From Selaginella tamariscina (taxonomy: Eukaryota > Streptophyta > Lycopodiopsida > Selaginellales > Selaginellaceae), in assembly GCA_003024785.1 (NCBI GenBank), contig PUQB01000160.1, forward strand, positions 340,779-404,778: a stretch of 64,000 nucleotides of DNA, in the 5' to 3' direction. Numbering within the stretch: the stretch's first letter is position 1; the number at the start of each line of letters is the position of its first letter. Below the pieces are notes generated by a model that saw nothing but the letters and a program-made list of their open reading frames with translations, searched no databases and was not told the origin of the DNA. A program made the position numbers and the translations under genes. Shown piece after piece: positions 1 to 11,817 of this stretch.

Positions 1-369
1 AATGTAGAAGACGAGGATTAGGAATTAGAAAACCCTAGGTTACATAAAAGTGCAGTCTTTAAGACCAGACGGACATTTGACGGCCGCCGGCCATGCACAT
101 GGCGCGTAATTAAGGAATATACTTTCATTAAATTTTTAAAATTGAGATTTAAGAAAACAACCGTTGGTTAAATTTTTTTAAATATTGTATTAGCACATGT
201 TAAGAAAGAAATAGAGATGTTACAAATTTAAGTATTTTTGTATATGTTATTGAGTCTGTTTTAAATTTTTAAATAATTTAACTTATAATTATTATCATTT
301 TATTAGTTTATTGAGAAAATTAGAAGAAAGGGCATATTTACTTGTGACATGTCAGGTTGATTAATTTAA

Positions 370-370
<1 letters not shown>

Positions 371-412
<42 letters not shown>
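371..412. repeat. (TG)n microsatellite
   Basis: About 21 uninterrupted TG units. It resembles the many TG/CA tracts inside introns elsewhere in the window, but here no exon is adjacent. Confidence 0.95.
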
Positions 413-415
<3 letters not shown>

Positions 416-992
416 ATGGAAGTTATAAAGAAAACTAAGAAACTCACTGTAGAGAGTTATGCTAGCAGTATAAAAATTTAAAAATTGTAATATTAATATA
501 ATAAAATGATCCAAATTTATTTTTTCTAATTGAGATTATCAAAAATTTGAAAATTAAAAGGATGGGTGTCTATGTATATGCCTATGTATATTATCAAATG
601 TATATAGCAGCTTTTACAATTGATATTTGTAAATTTGAGCTTATTAATATCAAATGTTTTAACTGAAATTATACTATTATATACAATTTATCGATTATAC
701 AGTATATTCCAATGTCAATCATCAAATATCATGTGTATTTGTTAAACTATTATGTATGTAATAAGTCATTGGAATACAAAATTTATACAGATTTATTTCT
801 CCACAACAATCTTCTTTGTTTATAATATGTCAGAACTCTAAAGCCTGAAATGCTTATAGATATATTTATGTATTGTTTATTTAACCACTTGTCTGACGCT
901 TACATGAAAAGCTGCAGGGCATGTGTGTGTGTATCTATTACATAAATAATTAAGTTACTTCTGTGTTAATACTAATTATGCAGTTAATTAAT

Positions 993-1413
993 GGCAAAAT
1001 TACATTTATACCCCTGAAATTTATCATATTTACATATATATCTTAGAAGTTCTTCACGAAACTTTAATTTAAAATTTCATAAATCTTAAAATTTAAATTA
1101 AAAACATTTTTAAAAACTCAATAAAAATTTATAATTAATTTGTATTTTTTATATTTAGATCTATAATATAATATAATATAATTATTTTTAAAATATTTCA
1201 TTTTTTACTATAATACTTAATAAACTTCAATTATTTCATTTGCAATATATTATAAATTAAAAATATATTTTTAGTTAATATTGTTATTTAAAAAGTCAAA
1301 ATATTATAGTTGAAATTTTTTAAGGGTATATATGTAAATTTAAAATTTTTAGAAGGGTATATATATAAATATAAAACTTCAAGGTATATGCGTAAATATA
1401 ATGTAATTTTCCC
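993..1413. mobile_element. Mutator-like non-autonomous element (MITE), 421 bp
   Basis: The left end reads GGCAAAATTACAT and the right end, read inward on the other strand, GGGAAAATTACAT. Both ends continue into a similar AT-rich inverted repeat that includes ATATACCC-like blocks. The element is flanked by a perfect 9-bp direct repeat TTAATTAAT (984-992 and 1414-1422). Nine-bp target duplications and GGG-starting termini are typical of Mutator-like elements. There is no coding capacity, so it would have been moved by a transposase supplied elsewhere. The AT-only target duplication is the weak point: such a repeat could arise by chance in this composition. Confidence 0.7.
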
Positions 1414-2035
1414 TTAATTAATTTGTACAACGATGTATACATAATAAGGCAAGAAGAATACTATGAATTATTATGTACATTCAATAAATTACTGTTTCAA
1501 ATTTTTACGATTGCATTATCTGGTTAGCTAATTATTTTAATTATTATTGTTTTAGCATTATATTTATTTAAAACTCATTTATAAAGGTTAATGAAATTTT
1601 AAATATTTTTAAAATATGAGATGTTATTCCGGAAAATTTTCATGATATACGATATATTGTAAAAACTTTAAAAGTATAAAGCTTTTAAAGGCTAGTTTTC
1701 ACAATCCAACCCCCTTCTTAAATTATAGTTAATTAAATTAATTATTTTAATGATTTTTTATGAATATAAATTAAAAAGAGCTTTAGTTTCATCTATATAT
1801 ACATGAGTTGGAATATATAAGTTCTCTTTAAATATATATATATTTCCCCTGTTTATTATTTGCTAATTAATTAAATTTTACTTAATTAAAATACAAAAGG
1901 GGGCTCCTCTTTTTATATATGTAAATATTTGATAATATAATAATAATAAAAATATTAAGGGAAGATCCGGTGAATATGCCTGTAGTTCGTAAACTAAACC
2001 GTTAAAGATAAACAAAATCTAGGGCAACAGTGGAG

Positions 2036-3632
2036 ATGGCGGCTATGGCGAGTGCCTCATTCCTTCTTCCTGCGGAGATGCCGTTAGCGAGCTCATCGGC
2101 GCAAGCAGCTGCTATTTCTTCACATATATCGGTTCTATGCCCTCGGCGAGCAAAAATGTCGATCTGTACACCGCATTTCTTTGTCAATTTTCACAAGAGC
2201 CATGATGTCTCAGCTCGGGCATGGCGATCTTCCAAGAACAAAGATCCGGCTCCAATCGATCCCAAGAACACAGAGAACAGTGTAGATTCCGTGAAGAACA
2301 GCACGCAAGAACAGGCGCAGGAAGAAGAAGAGGTTGAGATATCTTGGATTGAGGAGAAGAGAGATGAGCTTGTTCAGATGACCGGGACTGCGATTAGATC
2401 GATTCCGGGGCCGAGAGTGGGAGAAAGCTCTGTTCCTTGGCTTCTTGCGGTGCCTGTTGCATATTTTGGGATCACATTTGTCATTGCGGTTTACAGGACT
2501 ATCAAGAAGTATAACTCTCCCAAGTCTAAGAAGCGCAGAATGGTAATATTCATAAATATATACATATGAATGTGCATACATGTGTGTGTGTGTGTGTGTG
2601 TGCATGTATGGTCAGTATATAGAGGTAACGTATTGGTATCCTAAGTACTAGATGTATAAACTAATGTGTGACTTTATGATATTTAGTACAATCTGATGTT
2701 TATTACACACTTCTAGCTTTCGTGCACCTTCTTGCAATGTATCATTAGATAGTGCATTAAGACCGAAATCTCCGCACAGGCACACACACACACAGAGACA
2801 CAATATATATGTATATCTGTGTGTGTGTGTGTTGTATGCATATGTAGATAGATAACTTATGTAGTTACATGCATTTGCACATACATATACAAACATACAC
2901 GTTCCTTGGTGTATGATGATAACAAAAGCTACCGATGTATGAAGTTTTATTTCATCGATATATGATCGTATGTTTCAGTTTAGCTGAACTTGAGTTTTCT
3001 ACTGTGCAGATTGGGAAGAATGCCTTTCTTGTTACTCGTTGGATAAGTACTTTCCTAGCCGACGTCAAGAGTTCGACAATAAAGCACTCCAACAACTTGA
3101 ACGCAAGGTGTCTTATTTATTCATGTGTGTGTGTGTTTTGTACACTCTCTTTTTCTTTTCCAGTGTAATTTCAATACGAAGGAAGTGCTTAGAAAGTATA
3201 TACGCTATGTGATGAATGAACGGCCTTTTACACCTGAAGCTGTTGCGGACCTCTTACATTTGCGTAGAGTCACGAAGTTAACCGACGAGGAGGTTGCCGA
3301 AGTGTTGAATGAGACTGCGAAACGGATTGTGAAGGAAAAGGGTACATATATTCAGTCTAATAGTAACGTTAATAGTTGATACTCGTGCATAACTTCAGTA
3401 CTAATTATACTTTTCATGTATAGGAACTGTCATGATGGATTTGCAAGGACTAACTGAGAGAGGTGTGCAACGAAAAGTGGCTGTTCAAGCTCTTTTCAGC
3501 AAGCTACTGTACCTATCTGAGGTAAACACACACACACCACGCTGTGTGCATGTGTGTGGTTTTTCTTTTTATACATATGTATGTTAGCTTAAGTAGAATC
3601 TTTCTCACACACGCACGCACGTCGTGGTTCAT

Positions 3633-3667
<35 letters not shown>

Positions 3668-3674
3668 TATATAT

Positions 3675-3741
<67 letters not shown>

Positions 3742-4031
3742 ACATAAACTTCACATTATGTATAACCAATTATGGTTAACCAGTTGGAGGAGTTCTGTTC
3801 AACATCGTCACTTAAACTCAAGGAGCTCTTTGGAGTTACAGAGTACGCATACTGCTTCTTTGTCTACGTGTTAGACAGCTTTATTTATTTATTTATATTT
3901 ATATTTCATTTTGCAGTGAGGATGCAAACAGTTTACGCATTGAGACCCTTTCAGAGAGACCCGACATTCAATCACTTGATAAGATGGTGGATTCAGAAGA
4001 GGAAGAAAACTCGGAACCAAAGACACCTTAA
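2036..4031 (+). CDS. Plastid-targeted conserved membrane protein of unknown function, six exons
   Basis: Proposed exons are 2036-2542, 3010-3107, 3164-3341, 3424-3521, 3784-3842 and 3917-4031, with GT-AG borders; the reading frame flows through exons 2-6 to a TAA at 4029. The first ATG at 2036 opens a Ser/Ala-rich, acid-poor leader typical of a chloroplast transit peptide. An acidic linker and one hydrophobic span follow (about residues 140-160, VPWLLAVPVAYFGITFVIAV). The conserved helical C-terminal part contains blocks such as NERPFTPEAVADLL, EVAEVLNE, RIVKEKG and GVTDEDA. I recognise these as a conserved plant chloroplast family (At5g37360-like, from memory) with no established function. 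One oddity: the exon 1 donor leaves phase 0, whereas exon 2 needs one carried base, so either the junction differs or there is a one-base indel. Introns 1-3 start almost directly with TG or CA repeats. Confidence 0.8.
3633..3742. repeat. Compound (TA)n-(GA)n microsatellite in intron 4
   Basis: About 40 bp of TA units are followed by about 60 bp of GA units, ending in CACACA. It lies in the intron between exons 4 and 5 of the plastid-protein gene, and any reading frames across it are low-complexity artefacts. Confidence 0.95.
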
Positions 4032-5640
4032 GATGAGTTCTCTAAACTGTATTTTTGGTAGTGTCTTAGGATTTTATTCTCTCTCTCTCTCACACACACA
4101 CACGCGCTCGCGTGCAACTTGTATGTCGAAGTGGTATGTAAATCATATTTATATGAAATCACATATTACATTCGATAATAGTTCTTAATATTTTATATTA
4201 TATTTTTTTTACGACTAGCAAATTTATTTGGCTTTTTTCACATAATTTTTCATGTCGGATATTATTCCACCGTGGATAACCTTATTAACAAATGATTCAC
4301 AATGATTATTAATAAATTCTTTTTCCAGTAAATGTGGCCAATATGATTTTTCGTACACATAAACATCAGAATATATTTGTATTTATAAACTTGATTTTTA
4401 TTTTTATATTTAAATTTTATATTATATTAAGTAATGTATTATATTAATTAATATTGTGTATATACTTAAAAACACACATTATCTAATTTAAAATAATATA
4501 TTATTATGTTAACATACTGACTTAAAAATTAAACCTAGAAACTCTTAGTGGCATTTTTCATCTTCAAATTTAAAAATTTACATTTTAAACTTGAAATTAT
4601 CATTAAAGTGGATTTATTATTATTATTTTGATTTATTCCATTCTGTAATAAATCAATTCTTGTTTATTGTCCAGTGGTTTTAAAAGAACCATAATTAATA
4701 TAAATTAAGATTCCATTAAACTTTATGAATATTTATTTTTAAACCTTATAAAACATTAACTCATGTCCAAGTAATCGTATTAAAACTCAACTCCTATGAT
4801 GTCCAGATTTTTTATATAAATAAAAGTTTAAAGATTCACAAACTTGATGTTTTAATAAATAAGTTCTTTTTACACAACTTATTTAAACATTGAGAATTAC
4901 ATTATAGAACCCTAAACCCTATAAATACCTTCTCCTTATTTGAAATGGAGACCCTTTTAGAGATATCCGATGTTGAATCGCTTAACCACTTATATGGAAA
5001 CCTTGACCTAAACGGAAATGTGGCACCGCTTGATTAGGTGTAATCGTGTATATGTTTTGCAGTGAAGTGCCTGTGGTTACACGAGATATCCCTTTAAATT
5101 GATTGGCGCATAACATTTCTTACATTTTTGAAATTAAAATAAATAAAATAATAATAATAAAAAAATTAATATAAATTCAAATATACAAGAAAATAATAGC
5201 CCAACGTAAAGAACTATGATAAAAACCATAGAATTAGTTATTTATCTATTTATTTTAGGTTTAATCAATTACTAGTTAAATTGTTGGCTTTGCTAGAAGA
5301 TATTGAAAATATACTTCATAAATTAAAAAAATAATTGACTATCTGGATGGAAATAAATATGTATAAAACGCTATTGTGGTATTATATAATAGTATTTCTG
5401 AATATTTTATATAGGAATATTTTTCCAATTACGATCTGATATTAAGAATATCTAATGCTTCATGTTCCACGCGAAAATACACAGTGTATATGCTAACTAT
5501 ACAAATTGATTTTATGTATTCATAAACGTTATATAAATAAATATATTGTACTGAACACAGAGGATAGCTTTCTTCAAAATATCATTTATTATAATTAATG
5601 AGATTATTCATTTTATATCTTTTAATAGAGTTCATTCGAA
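4032..5640. other. AT-rich intergenic DNA with a dispersed repeat copy
   Basis: No gene is seen. The part from about 4,900 to 5,350 resembles the region 22,520-22,930 (shared GATATCCCTTTAAATTGATTGG and CATTTCTTACATTTTT blocks), so it is another copy of the AT-rich repeat family that fills the 18-47 kb region. A telobox-like AACCCTAAACCCT lies near 4,910. Confidence 0.6.
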
Positions 5641-5650
5641 GCAGACATTC

Positions 5651-6921
5651 TCACATATGCGGCTTCTGTCCCGCAAGAAACAGCTCTCCTGTGGGTGTTA
5701 TTAAACCATATGCTCCTGTTCTGTACCATCCTGAAAAGCAAACAGTTAAGAAGAATTACGAAACCATCCTCGACTCACCCATATCCGTTCCAGTGACTGT
5801 GATCTCCGCATTCGCATTGAAGCTCAAGTTCAAACGCATGGAGGGGGGATGAAGCAGATGAATCTCCCTGTTTCTCATGGGGCTGCCACAGGAACCTGGA
5901 GAGGACCAGTCGATCAAGCCCACATTCTGCGAATCCTTCCTGAAGGCGAGGAAGTCTCGGGGCATCGTGACCGGGCCAGCAGCTTCATCCAGAACAAGGC
6001 CCTAGAATGCACACAAGATTAGACTAATCATTTCAGCAAGAAACGGTGGCCAACCCTGGCATGCGCAAACCATTCGCGGAGCCACAGGTGGGTGTACACA
6101 TCCATTGGCCTGCTAGCTGTGTCACAGGCTGCAAACACTGCACGGCACGGACCGATTTGGTGTCGTAGGGAAGAAGTTCCCGAACACTGCAGTAGACGAT
6201 GGCACGAGCCACATCTGGGACAATAGGAAGGATCGAAATCCTGTACTGGTGGATGGCTTCGAACAGAGAACGCGCTTCCTTATCCGAATTCCAGGAAGAG
6301 AGAACCACTGTGGCTCCTGCCTTGAGAGCGGAAATCATGAAGCTGAATGTGGTAATCTCGCACAGGGGCCGCATGCACAGAACACGTCCTCGTGGGTACA
6401 GAGGTGGTCAGCAATCTGCGACACAGCGCACAGGACGCTTACCATGGTCAACTTGGTGCCATTGTATGTCTGCACATACTGATCGGCGAGGTGTGGCTGA
6501 GTAGATAGCGGCAGTGGGGGAGACCCTTGACAGAAATCGTAAACGGGAGAATGTAGTCCATCTTCGCAAGTAGAAACGTTGAAACCTGTTACTCCGACGT
6601 CTGTGTCTTGTGAAGAGAATGGTCATCTAGAGCCACAACCAGCTTGATTCCGCGCAGGGCCAGAATGCGATCCACGGAAGCAGCTGGATCCCACAAAATG
6701 GCAGACGCTCCGACCGCCAGAGCGGCCTGGAAAGCACAGAACAACTCTATAGAATTCGGAAGCAGAATCAACACCACGTCTCCCGCAGAGATGCCCAGCT
6801 GTTGCAGACGCAAAGCGAAGGCGTTCGCAGCCGCACGCATCTCGTCGTGAGATACATTCTTCATCGGTGCCGTAAGATCCACGATACATGGAATATTGAC
6901 ATATATCCTAGTAAATGCCAC
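5651..6921 (-). pseudogene. 4-coumarate:CoA ligase-like (AMP-binding family) gene, frame-broken
   Basis: Reading from 6,921 downward, the N-terminal block (6,921-6,589) matches the ANL superfamily: an LGISAGDVVLILLPNSIELF segment corresponds to the GDVV..LLPNS core of plant 4CL and 4CL-like enzymes. The frame is then lost across the expected phosphate-binding loop (about 6,590-6,380). It resumes at 6,374 with the ALKAGATVVL and RISILPIVPDVARAI blocks, then GPVTMPRDF...GSCGSP near 5,970-5,870. A separate exon-like piece at 5,733-5,651 reads DGWYRTGAYGLITPTGELFL, equivalent to the GW.RTGD adenylate-binding motif, with the invariant Asp replaced by Ala. The C-terminal catalytic lysine region is not seen. 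An active enzyme would adenylate a hydroxycinnamate or fatty acid and load it on CoA. Several shifts and the missing C-terminus argue for a pseudogene. Confidence 0.75.
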
Positions 6922-7059
6922 TTTTACTTCAGTTTTCTTCTCTGTTCTTCTAATTTGTTATCGGCTACTCATGGAACAGGTATTATACATAAGCATTCAC
7001 CACACGCACACACACACACACGCAGAATGTATACACACATTGTATGAATATGTGTGCAG

Positions 7060-7371
7060 ATGTATAAGAGTCGGCTTCAAGAACTAGCGCAGAAAATGCA
7101 TGGCAAGGTCCTCACTACAAGTTCAGTGTGACAACCCAAGCTACAAGGGGTAAACGGGATTGAATATGAATCTGAACCAGGGTATACCACACTCAAAGCT
7201 GCACAACAGGCTGCTGCCAAAAGGCCCTAGATGCACTCCCAACAAGGACTACACAGCCCCAGGTGTGTGTGTGTGTGTGTGTAGAGAGAGAGAGAAAGAG
7301 AATGCGTGTAAGAGTGAAATGTAATGGTAATAAAAAGACTGTTTATGTTAAACTAAGAACATGTGTATAGA

Positions 7372-7405
<34 letters not shown>

Positions 7406-8040
7406 AATGCGTACAGACTGGGTTGCCGAAGAATGCACTGCAAGAGTATGCACAGAAGAATGGGCTACACGTACCTCTATACACTACTGTGCAAACGGGG
7501 CGCCGAGCTTCATATGTACGGTGGAAGTCCGTGGAACATTCTATTGTGGTAGACCTGCAAATACTAAGAAAGAAGCAGAGGTTGAAGCAGCAAGGACTGC
7601 CCTATCATGTGTGTGTGTGTGTGTGTGTGTGTGTTGCTAAGTGTTGTATCTGGGCTTTCCAGGCAGTACAGTCAATAATACTACTATTTTCCAGGGAAGG
7701 AAGACGAAGGAAGGTAATGATTGAAAACATATAATACATATAATAATATATATAAATGTAATCACACAAAGACACTAATACTTGTTTTCTCTTCTAGTTA
7801 ATGACAATGCTGCTTCAGACGTGCATCATGAGGTAATAGTTTAAGAATATACCACGAATACTAAGATTTATATATGAGTTTAGATATTTATAAGTTTGCC
7901 CCTTAAAACAATTCTTTATATTTACAAATTACTTATAATTACATAATAATAATCAGATATGAACAATTCAAAATGCGGGAAATGTACATTGGAGAGAAGA
8001 GATCATAGAGGCAAAATGTAGTTTTGGAACTTCTAAGGGT
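7060..8040 (+). pseudogene. Double-stranded-RNA-binding protein with two dsRBMs (DRB/HYL1-like), frame-broken
   Basis: Two tandem dsRNA-binding motifs are visible on separate exons. Motif 1 (about 7,062-7,262) starts YKSRLQELAQKM, continues with GPHYKFSVTTQ in a second frame, and ends with LKAAQQAAAKRALDAL in others. Motif 2 (about 7,415-7,608) starts PKNALQEYAQKNGLHVPLY and, after a one-base shift, continues APSFICTVEVRGTFYCG and AEVEAARTALS. The order (NxLQE helix, beta sheet with F.V, AAA..AL helix) matches plant DRB proteins that partner Dicer-like enzymes. Possible small downstream exons lie at about 7,799-7,832 and 7,958-8,039. Each dsRBM contains at least one frame shift. Both introns begin inside GT-repeat tracts. 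It could be a young pseudogene or a working gene with sequence errors. Confidence 0.7.
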
Positions 8041-8665
8041 AAATACTGTCATAATTATACAATATATATATATATATATAATGTATATTTTTATTATAAA
8101 TGCCATATGCATTTACCCTCAGAAGGAGGAAGAGGAGAAGCAAATGCTTGGTCACAATAGGTGCACAGAAGTAACATCCTGCTCTGTATAGACGAATGCA
8201 TACACTGATGTATTGGAAGGAGCTGGGTATGTAAACATAATGCACGTAGACGTGTGTGTCTGGGATTTCATGGGATTGTAGGTTTTAATGGAAAAAGTAC
8301 GAAGTTTTAAGGTAAAATCACTCGTATATCCAAATGAAACACATCATTAGAGCTGTATATCTTCATTAAACCTTACAGGAGAAAAACACAGTCCAAAATC
8401 TAATGCTTTTGAATATCAAACTTATATTGTATATTACTTACAAATTTGGATTTACCATATACTTGTTAGGTCTATGTTAGGCACGTATATATATGGTGAG
8501 GAACAAGCTAAGCAAAATCTATCAAAGGTACCTGTAGTAGAAACATATCAGACTTTCATGGACTTCACGAGTCCTGCAACCTCGTGCTCATAATGCTGCA
8601 CATATGTTTGACAACCGTGTTAGTAACTTACATATATCTGTATATACATGTGTATGCACATGTGC

Positions 8666-8696
<31 letters not shown>

Positions 8697-9052
8697 TTAC
8701 ACATATTTAGTTACACACACACACACACGTGTGTGTTCTGTTAGTTTAATTAAGTAATGATAAATCGAGACAAGTAGTCCAGATATACATCTAAAGCAAA
8801 ATGATATGTATATTACGAGTTGATGCTATATATTATAAATTAACAACGAGCCTCACCTACAAATTATGTGTGTGAGAACTAAATAATATATAGTTAATTC
8901 AAAATGAAGATACTATAAACATACCCTTCTTTTTCAGATAAGATGACGCAATTGTCATTTACATACTCCAAAACTTGGATTCCCTATTGTCGATCCTTGA
9001 AGGCACTTCTCCTGGTTTTAAATTAAATACTAGTAAAAGGTAAATATAAAAG

Positions 9053-9087
<35 letters not shown>

Positions 9088-9088
9088 G

Positions 9089-9141
<53 letters not shown>

Positions 9142-9235
9142 TATGTAGAATAATACTATAACATAAGTTCAAACATATTATTATAAAATACCTGTGTTAC
9201 TAGTAGCTGATTTAACACAGTTCCGAGGAATGACA
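8041..9235. other. AT-rich DNA between convergent genes
   Basis: No exon can be supported. It contains a TG/GA tract near 8,660-8,695 and a CA tract near 8,714. A short open stretch on the minus strand at about 8,960-9,030 could be another exon of the neighbouring BAH gene but has no recognisable motif. Confidence 0.4.
9053..9137. repeat. Compound (CT)n-(AT)n microsatellite
   Basis: About 55 bp of CT units, with one TCG interruption, run into about 30 bp of AT units. It lies within the probable intron region of the BAH gene. Confidence 0.95.
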
Positions 9236-9673
9236 GATACTTCCATGTTGGCGTCCAGAAATATGGACATCAAGGCTTCCTGAACAAACAATCACATATA
9301 ACAACCTTGAAATAAGAAGCTGAGATTACCGGAAGAATATTGGCGGTCGAAGCCTCGTAGAATGAGCAACTTGCCTTACTATATGCCTCCTCTGTCCAGT
9401 CTTCCCAAGGTGCGGCCTTGAACATATTCCTAGGCTAAAAGAGATGAAAGCCAGTAATTAGTTGAATAACCTCATCTTAATCATTAAGTGTATACACACA
9501 GACACATCTTCTGTATGAAAATACGCACACTACATCTCTCTCTCTCTCAACAAAACGTATATTGTATACCTGAGGAAGGGTGGTTTAAGCCTTCCTGTCA
9601 ATAGCACGAAATTGAACGTGTTTCTCCTTCTGTAATTTGAAAACAAAAGAGTAATTAATAAACAACTTTAAAA

Positions 9674-9746
<73 letters not shown>

Positions 9747-10656
9747 TGTAGCGCTCTCTGTACATACCGGCGGGGAGATGTCCTTTTCTTCTGGCCCTTT
9801 CAAAGCTACAGGTACATGAAAATAAGCATATGTACATATATAAGTTGTGTATCATGCAGTATGTATAAATCAAGTGTCCCTGTAATTGATCTATTGTTGG
9901 TTCAGAGAGTCCTGGAGGCGGCAGCAAAGCCTTACAGTTGCATTTTCCTAGCGCAACTGCCTGAAAAGACAAACATATATACAATGATCAGTTGTATTAA
10001 CAGAAACACAAGAATGTATTTTGTACAACAAACGATATTGTGTACACACAACTACATGTACGATTCCAGGTAGACCGTATTTATTCGTATAAGTTAATAA
10101 ATACATAAAATGGTGTGTGCATGAGTGCATAAATATCCTACTATTCGGCATCCGTATCTGAAACTTAAAGGTCTAAAATATAGTTTTCTAATATTACTTC
10201 CCAAGAACCTTAGGATTTCGACAATATAAAACAATACAACAAATAAGTATATATACCAATAGTACCTTATAATATTGATAGGCCTTTGTTACAGGGACAC
10301 ACACATTTGCTATACGGACACACTCACACATTTGATTCTATCTGACATGAATGCAGATAGAGAGAACAGAGAATCTTACCAGATCATTCACGTCTTCCGC
10401 ACCCTGGCCGCTGCCGAGAGCCATGAAGAGCTCATTGTTGCCGGCGTCCATAACTGGAGTGTGCAGCTCGCTAGGGCGAAACATCCACCGAACAAGCATC
10501 CACTTTGAGCCGCTCTCTGGATCTTGCCACAAGTCCATGATCATCCCGACATATGGATGCTCCCTCCCTGCCCGAGTTTAGGTACACGAAATCGTACCGC
10601 TTGAGCTGCTGACCTTCCACGGTGACAGATTTGAGCCGAATGCGGGGATCACTCAT
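9236..10656 (-). CDS. BAH-domain protein, probably broken (ASI1/IBM2-like possible)
   Basis: The first exon (10,656-10,380) starts MSDPRIRL and contains a bromo-adjacent-homology fold: KRYDFVYLNSG, then after a one-base shift PYVGMIMDLWQDPESGSKW, VRWMFRPSEL, NELFMALG. The order (DFVY strand, pYVG.I..W, W..RP.E, NELF.A) is diagnostic of plant BAH domains, which bind modified histone tails. A short exon-like piece at about 9,960-9,900 reads ALGKCNCKALLPP, matching the GKCNV element that closes plant BAH domains. Further pieces lie at about 9,808-9,770 and 9,440-9,240. The last, with APWEDWTEEAY, faintly recalls the linker-RRM region of ASI1/IBM2, a weak guess. The frame shift between YLNSG and PYVG is also present in the second copy at 39.55 kb. 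Transcription is away from the FAD2 relic at 11.1 kb. Confidence 0.6.
9678..9748. repeat. (CT)n-(CA)n microsatellite in BAH-gene intron
   Basis: About 26 CT units followed by CACACA. On the minus (coding) strand this is a GT then GA tract lying about 20 bases after the putative donor at about 9,768. Confidence 0.9.
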
Positions 10657-10689
10657 CCTAAGAACGTATTCACGAATATCTACACAAAA

Positions 10690-10925
10690 ACAGATTTTGT
10701 GAAGAAAACCCAGGTTTTAAGAAGAAACACAGGGATTTTCTTAGAAACTTTAGTAATGCCGAGAAGGATTGAGGACTTTCTATGAGGATTTTATGAAGAG
10801 AAACTACGATTTATGCGATTTTCGAGGGTTTTATGAATGAAAACAGAGATTTTGCAATAAAAAATGAGGATTTTATGAAGAAAAACTGCGATATCTGAAG
10901 GATTTTGCGAAGGGAGATTGAAAAT
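10690..10925. repeat. Degenerate ~30-bp direct repeats in the BAH 5' region (left arm)
   Basis: Variants of TTTTATGAAGAAAAACT and GGATTTT recur every 25-35 bases. On the gene strand this reads as repeated CTTCATAAAATCCTCA. The tract lies between the BAH start codon and the FAD2 3' end and is duplicated at about 39,245-39,530. It is probably 5' UTR or promoter of the BAH gene. Confidence 0.7.
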
Positions 10926-11045
10926 AACATACCTAGAAAGAAGCAATGTCGGAGGCGCGAAAATCCTCACCTTCAAGGCGGCTTAGGGTTCAAGTGACAG
11001 AATATGTCTGAGTACATTCCTTCTTAAAACGGCTGAAGTTAATTA

Positions 11046-11330
11046 ATTATTAAACTAAAACCAGCCTCTCCGGAGAATCCCCTTCAACAAAAACACACTC
11101 CCCTTATACTCCCTCCACAGAGCCAAATACACAGGAGTACTATCATACACATAGTATCTCCCCAACACAGGCTTTATAGCCTCCGTCGCCTCCACAGCGT
11201 GGTAATGCGGCATCGTGGAGAAGAAGTGGTGTGCAACGTGTGTATCCGTAATGTGGTGGAAAATATGATTAAGGATCCCATAATCTCTATCAGCTGTCAC
11301 TAACTCTCCTCTAATCCAGTCCCATTCCGA
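11046..11330 (-). pseudogene. FAD2-type oleate desaturase, C-terminal remnant (left-arm copy)
   Basis: The minus strand encodes the third histidine box and C-terminus of the membrane-bound omega-6 desaturase family: [19 protein letters not shown] with HVAHH following, FSTMPHYHA, and an AIKPVLG...[13 protein letters not shown] tail. HVAHH is the third diiron ligand box. Boxes 1 and 2 and the membrane segments are absent because the region corresponding to 37.9-38.8 kb of the other arm is deleted here. This remnant keeps the intact FSTMPHY sequence that is frame-scrambled in the right-arm copy. FAD2 acts in the ER, converting oleate to linoleate on phosphatidylcholine; this fragment cannot. Confidence 0.85.
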
Positions 11331-11613
11331 TTATGATATTAAGGGACACGTTGGTTGAACAATTAGTTACCATTCTTTTAAATACCTATAGTCTTTCCCT
11401 CTTGTTAAAAATAGGAGAGTCAGGATTGAAATGTGAGGCTTTGAAGTTGGTACTCTGTCCAACTTATTCGCAGCCTTTGACATTTCCCTGTTAGAAAACC
11501 AGATAATATATATAGCAGATATATATGCATATGTATACATTCAAAATGTCTGCTGTGAGTGTATAGATACATGAAACAGTGTTATTTAACTAAGCTGATC
11601 ATCAATACGGAGA

Positions 11614-11817
11614 TCAACATATAGGCAGAGTGAAGTTATAAGTTGAATTACAACAAGCCCTTGGATGTATGATCTCACGGCTGGGGAGATTGCAGCGTAA
11701 CGCCGTTGGATGCAACCCATCACACAGTTTCAGAACATTGTCAACGTGTACGTGTTTGTGTGTAACTTCTGAAAAAAAGGCTAAAAAAGAATATGAATTT
11801 AATATATTCAAATTCAA
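11614..11817 (-). other. Conserved 67-codon reading frame upstream of FAD2 (left copy)
   Basis: An open frame starting MNLNILNSYSFLAFF, with the same length and almost the same sequence as the partner at 37,482-37,685 (for example LKLCDG here, LKLSDG there). It lies 5' of the FAD2 coding remnant, so it may simply be 5' UTR or promoter that happens to stay open. I recognise no family. Confidence 0.4.

Larger units (their letters stand above)
1..2035. other. AT-rich intergenic DNA upstream of the first gene
   Basis: No credible coding region is visible on either strand. The stretch is AT-rich and contains a long TG microsatellite and one small transposon, annotated separately. Runs of TATA and ATATAT just before 1,980 may include the promoter of the gene starting at 2,036, but no single TATA box can be chosen. 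Confidence 0.6.

Noticed and set aside
3513-3747. Reading frames across the TA/GA tract with Ser-Leu or Arg-Glu repeats
   Set aside because: They are translations of a microsatellite inside an intron.
9585-9984. Reading frames rich in Arg-Glu or Ser-Leu
   Set aside because: Produced by the CT/GA microsatellite; no conserved motif outside it.
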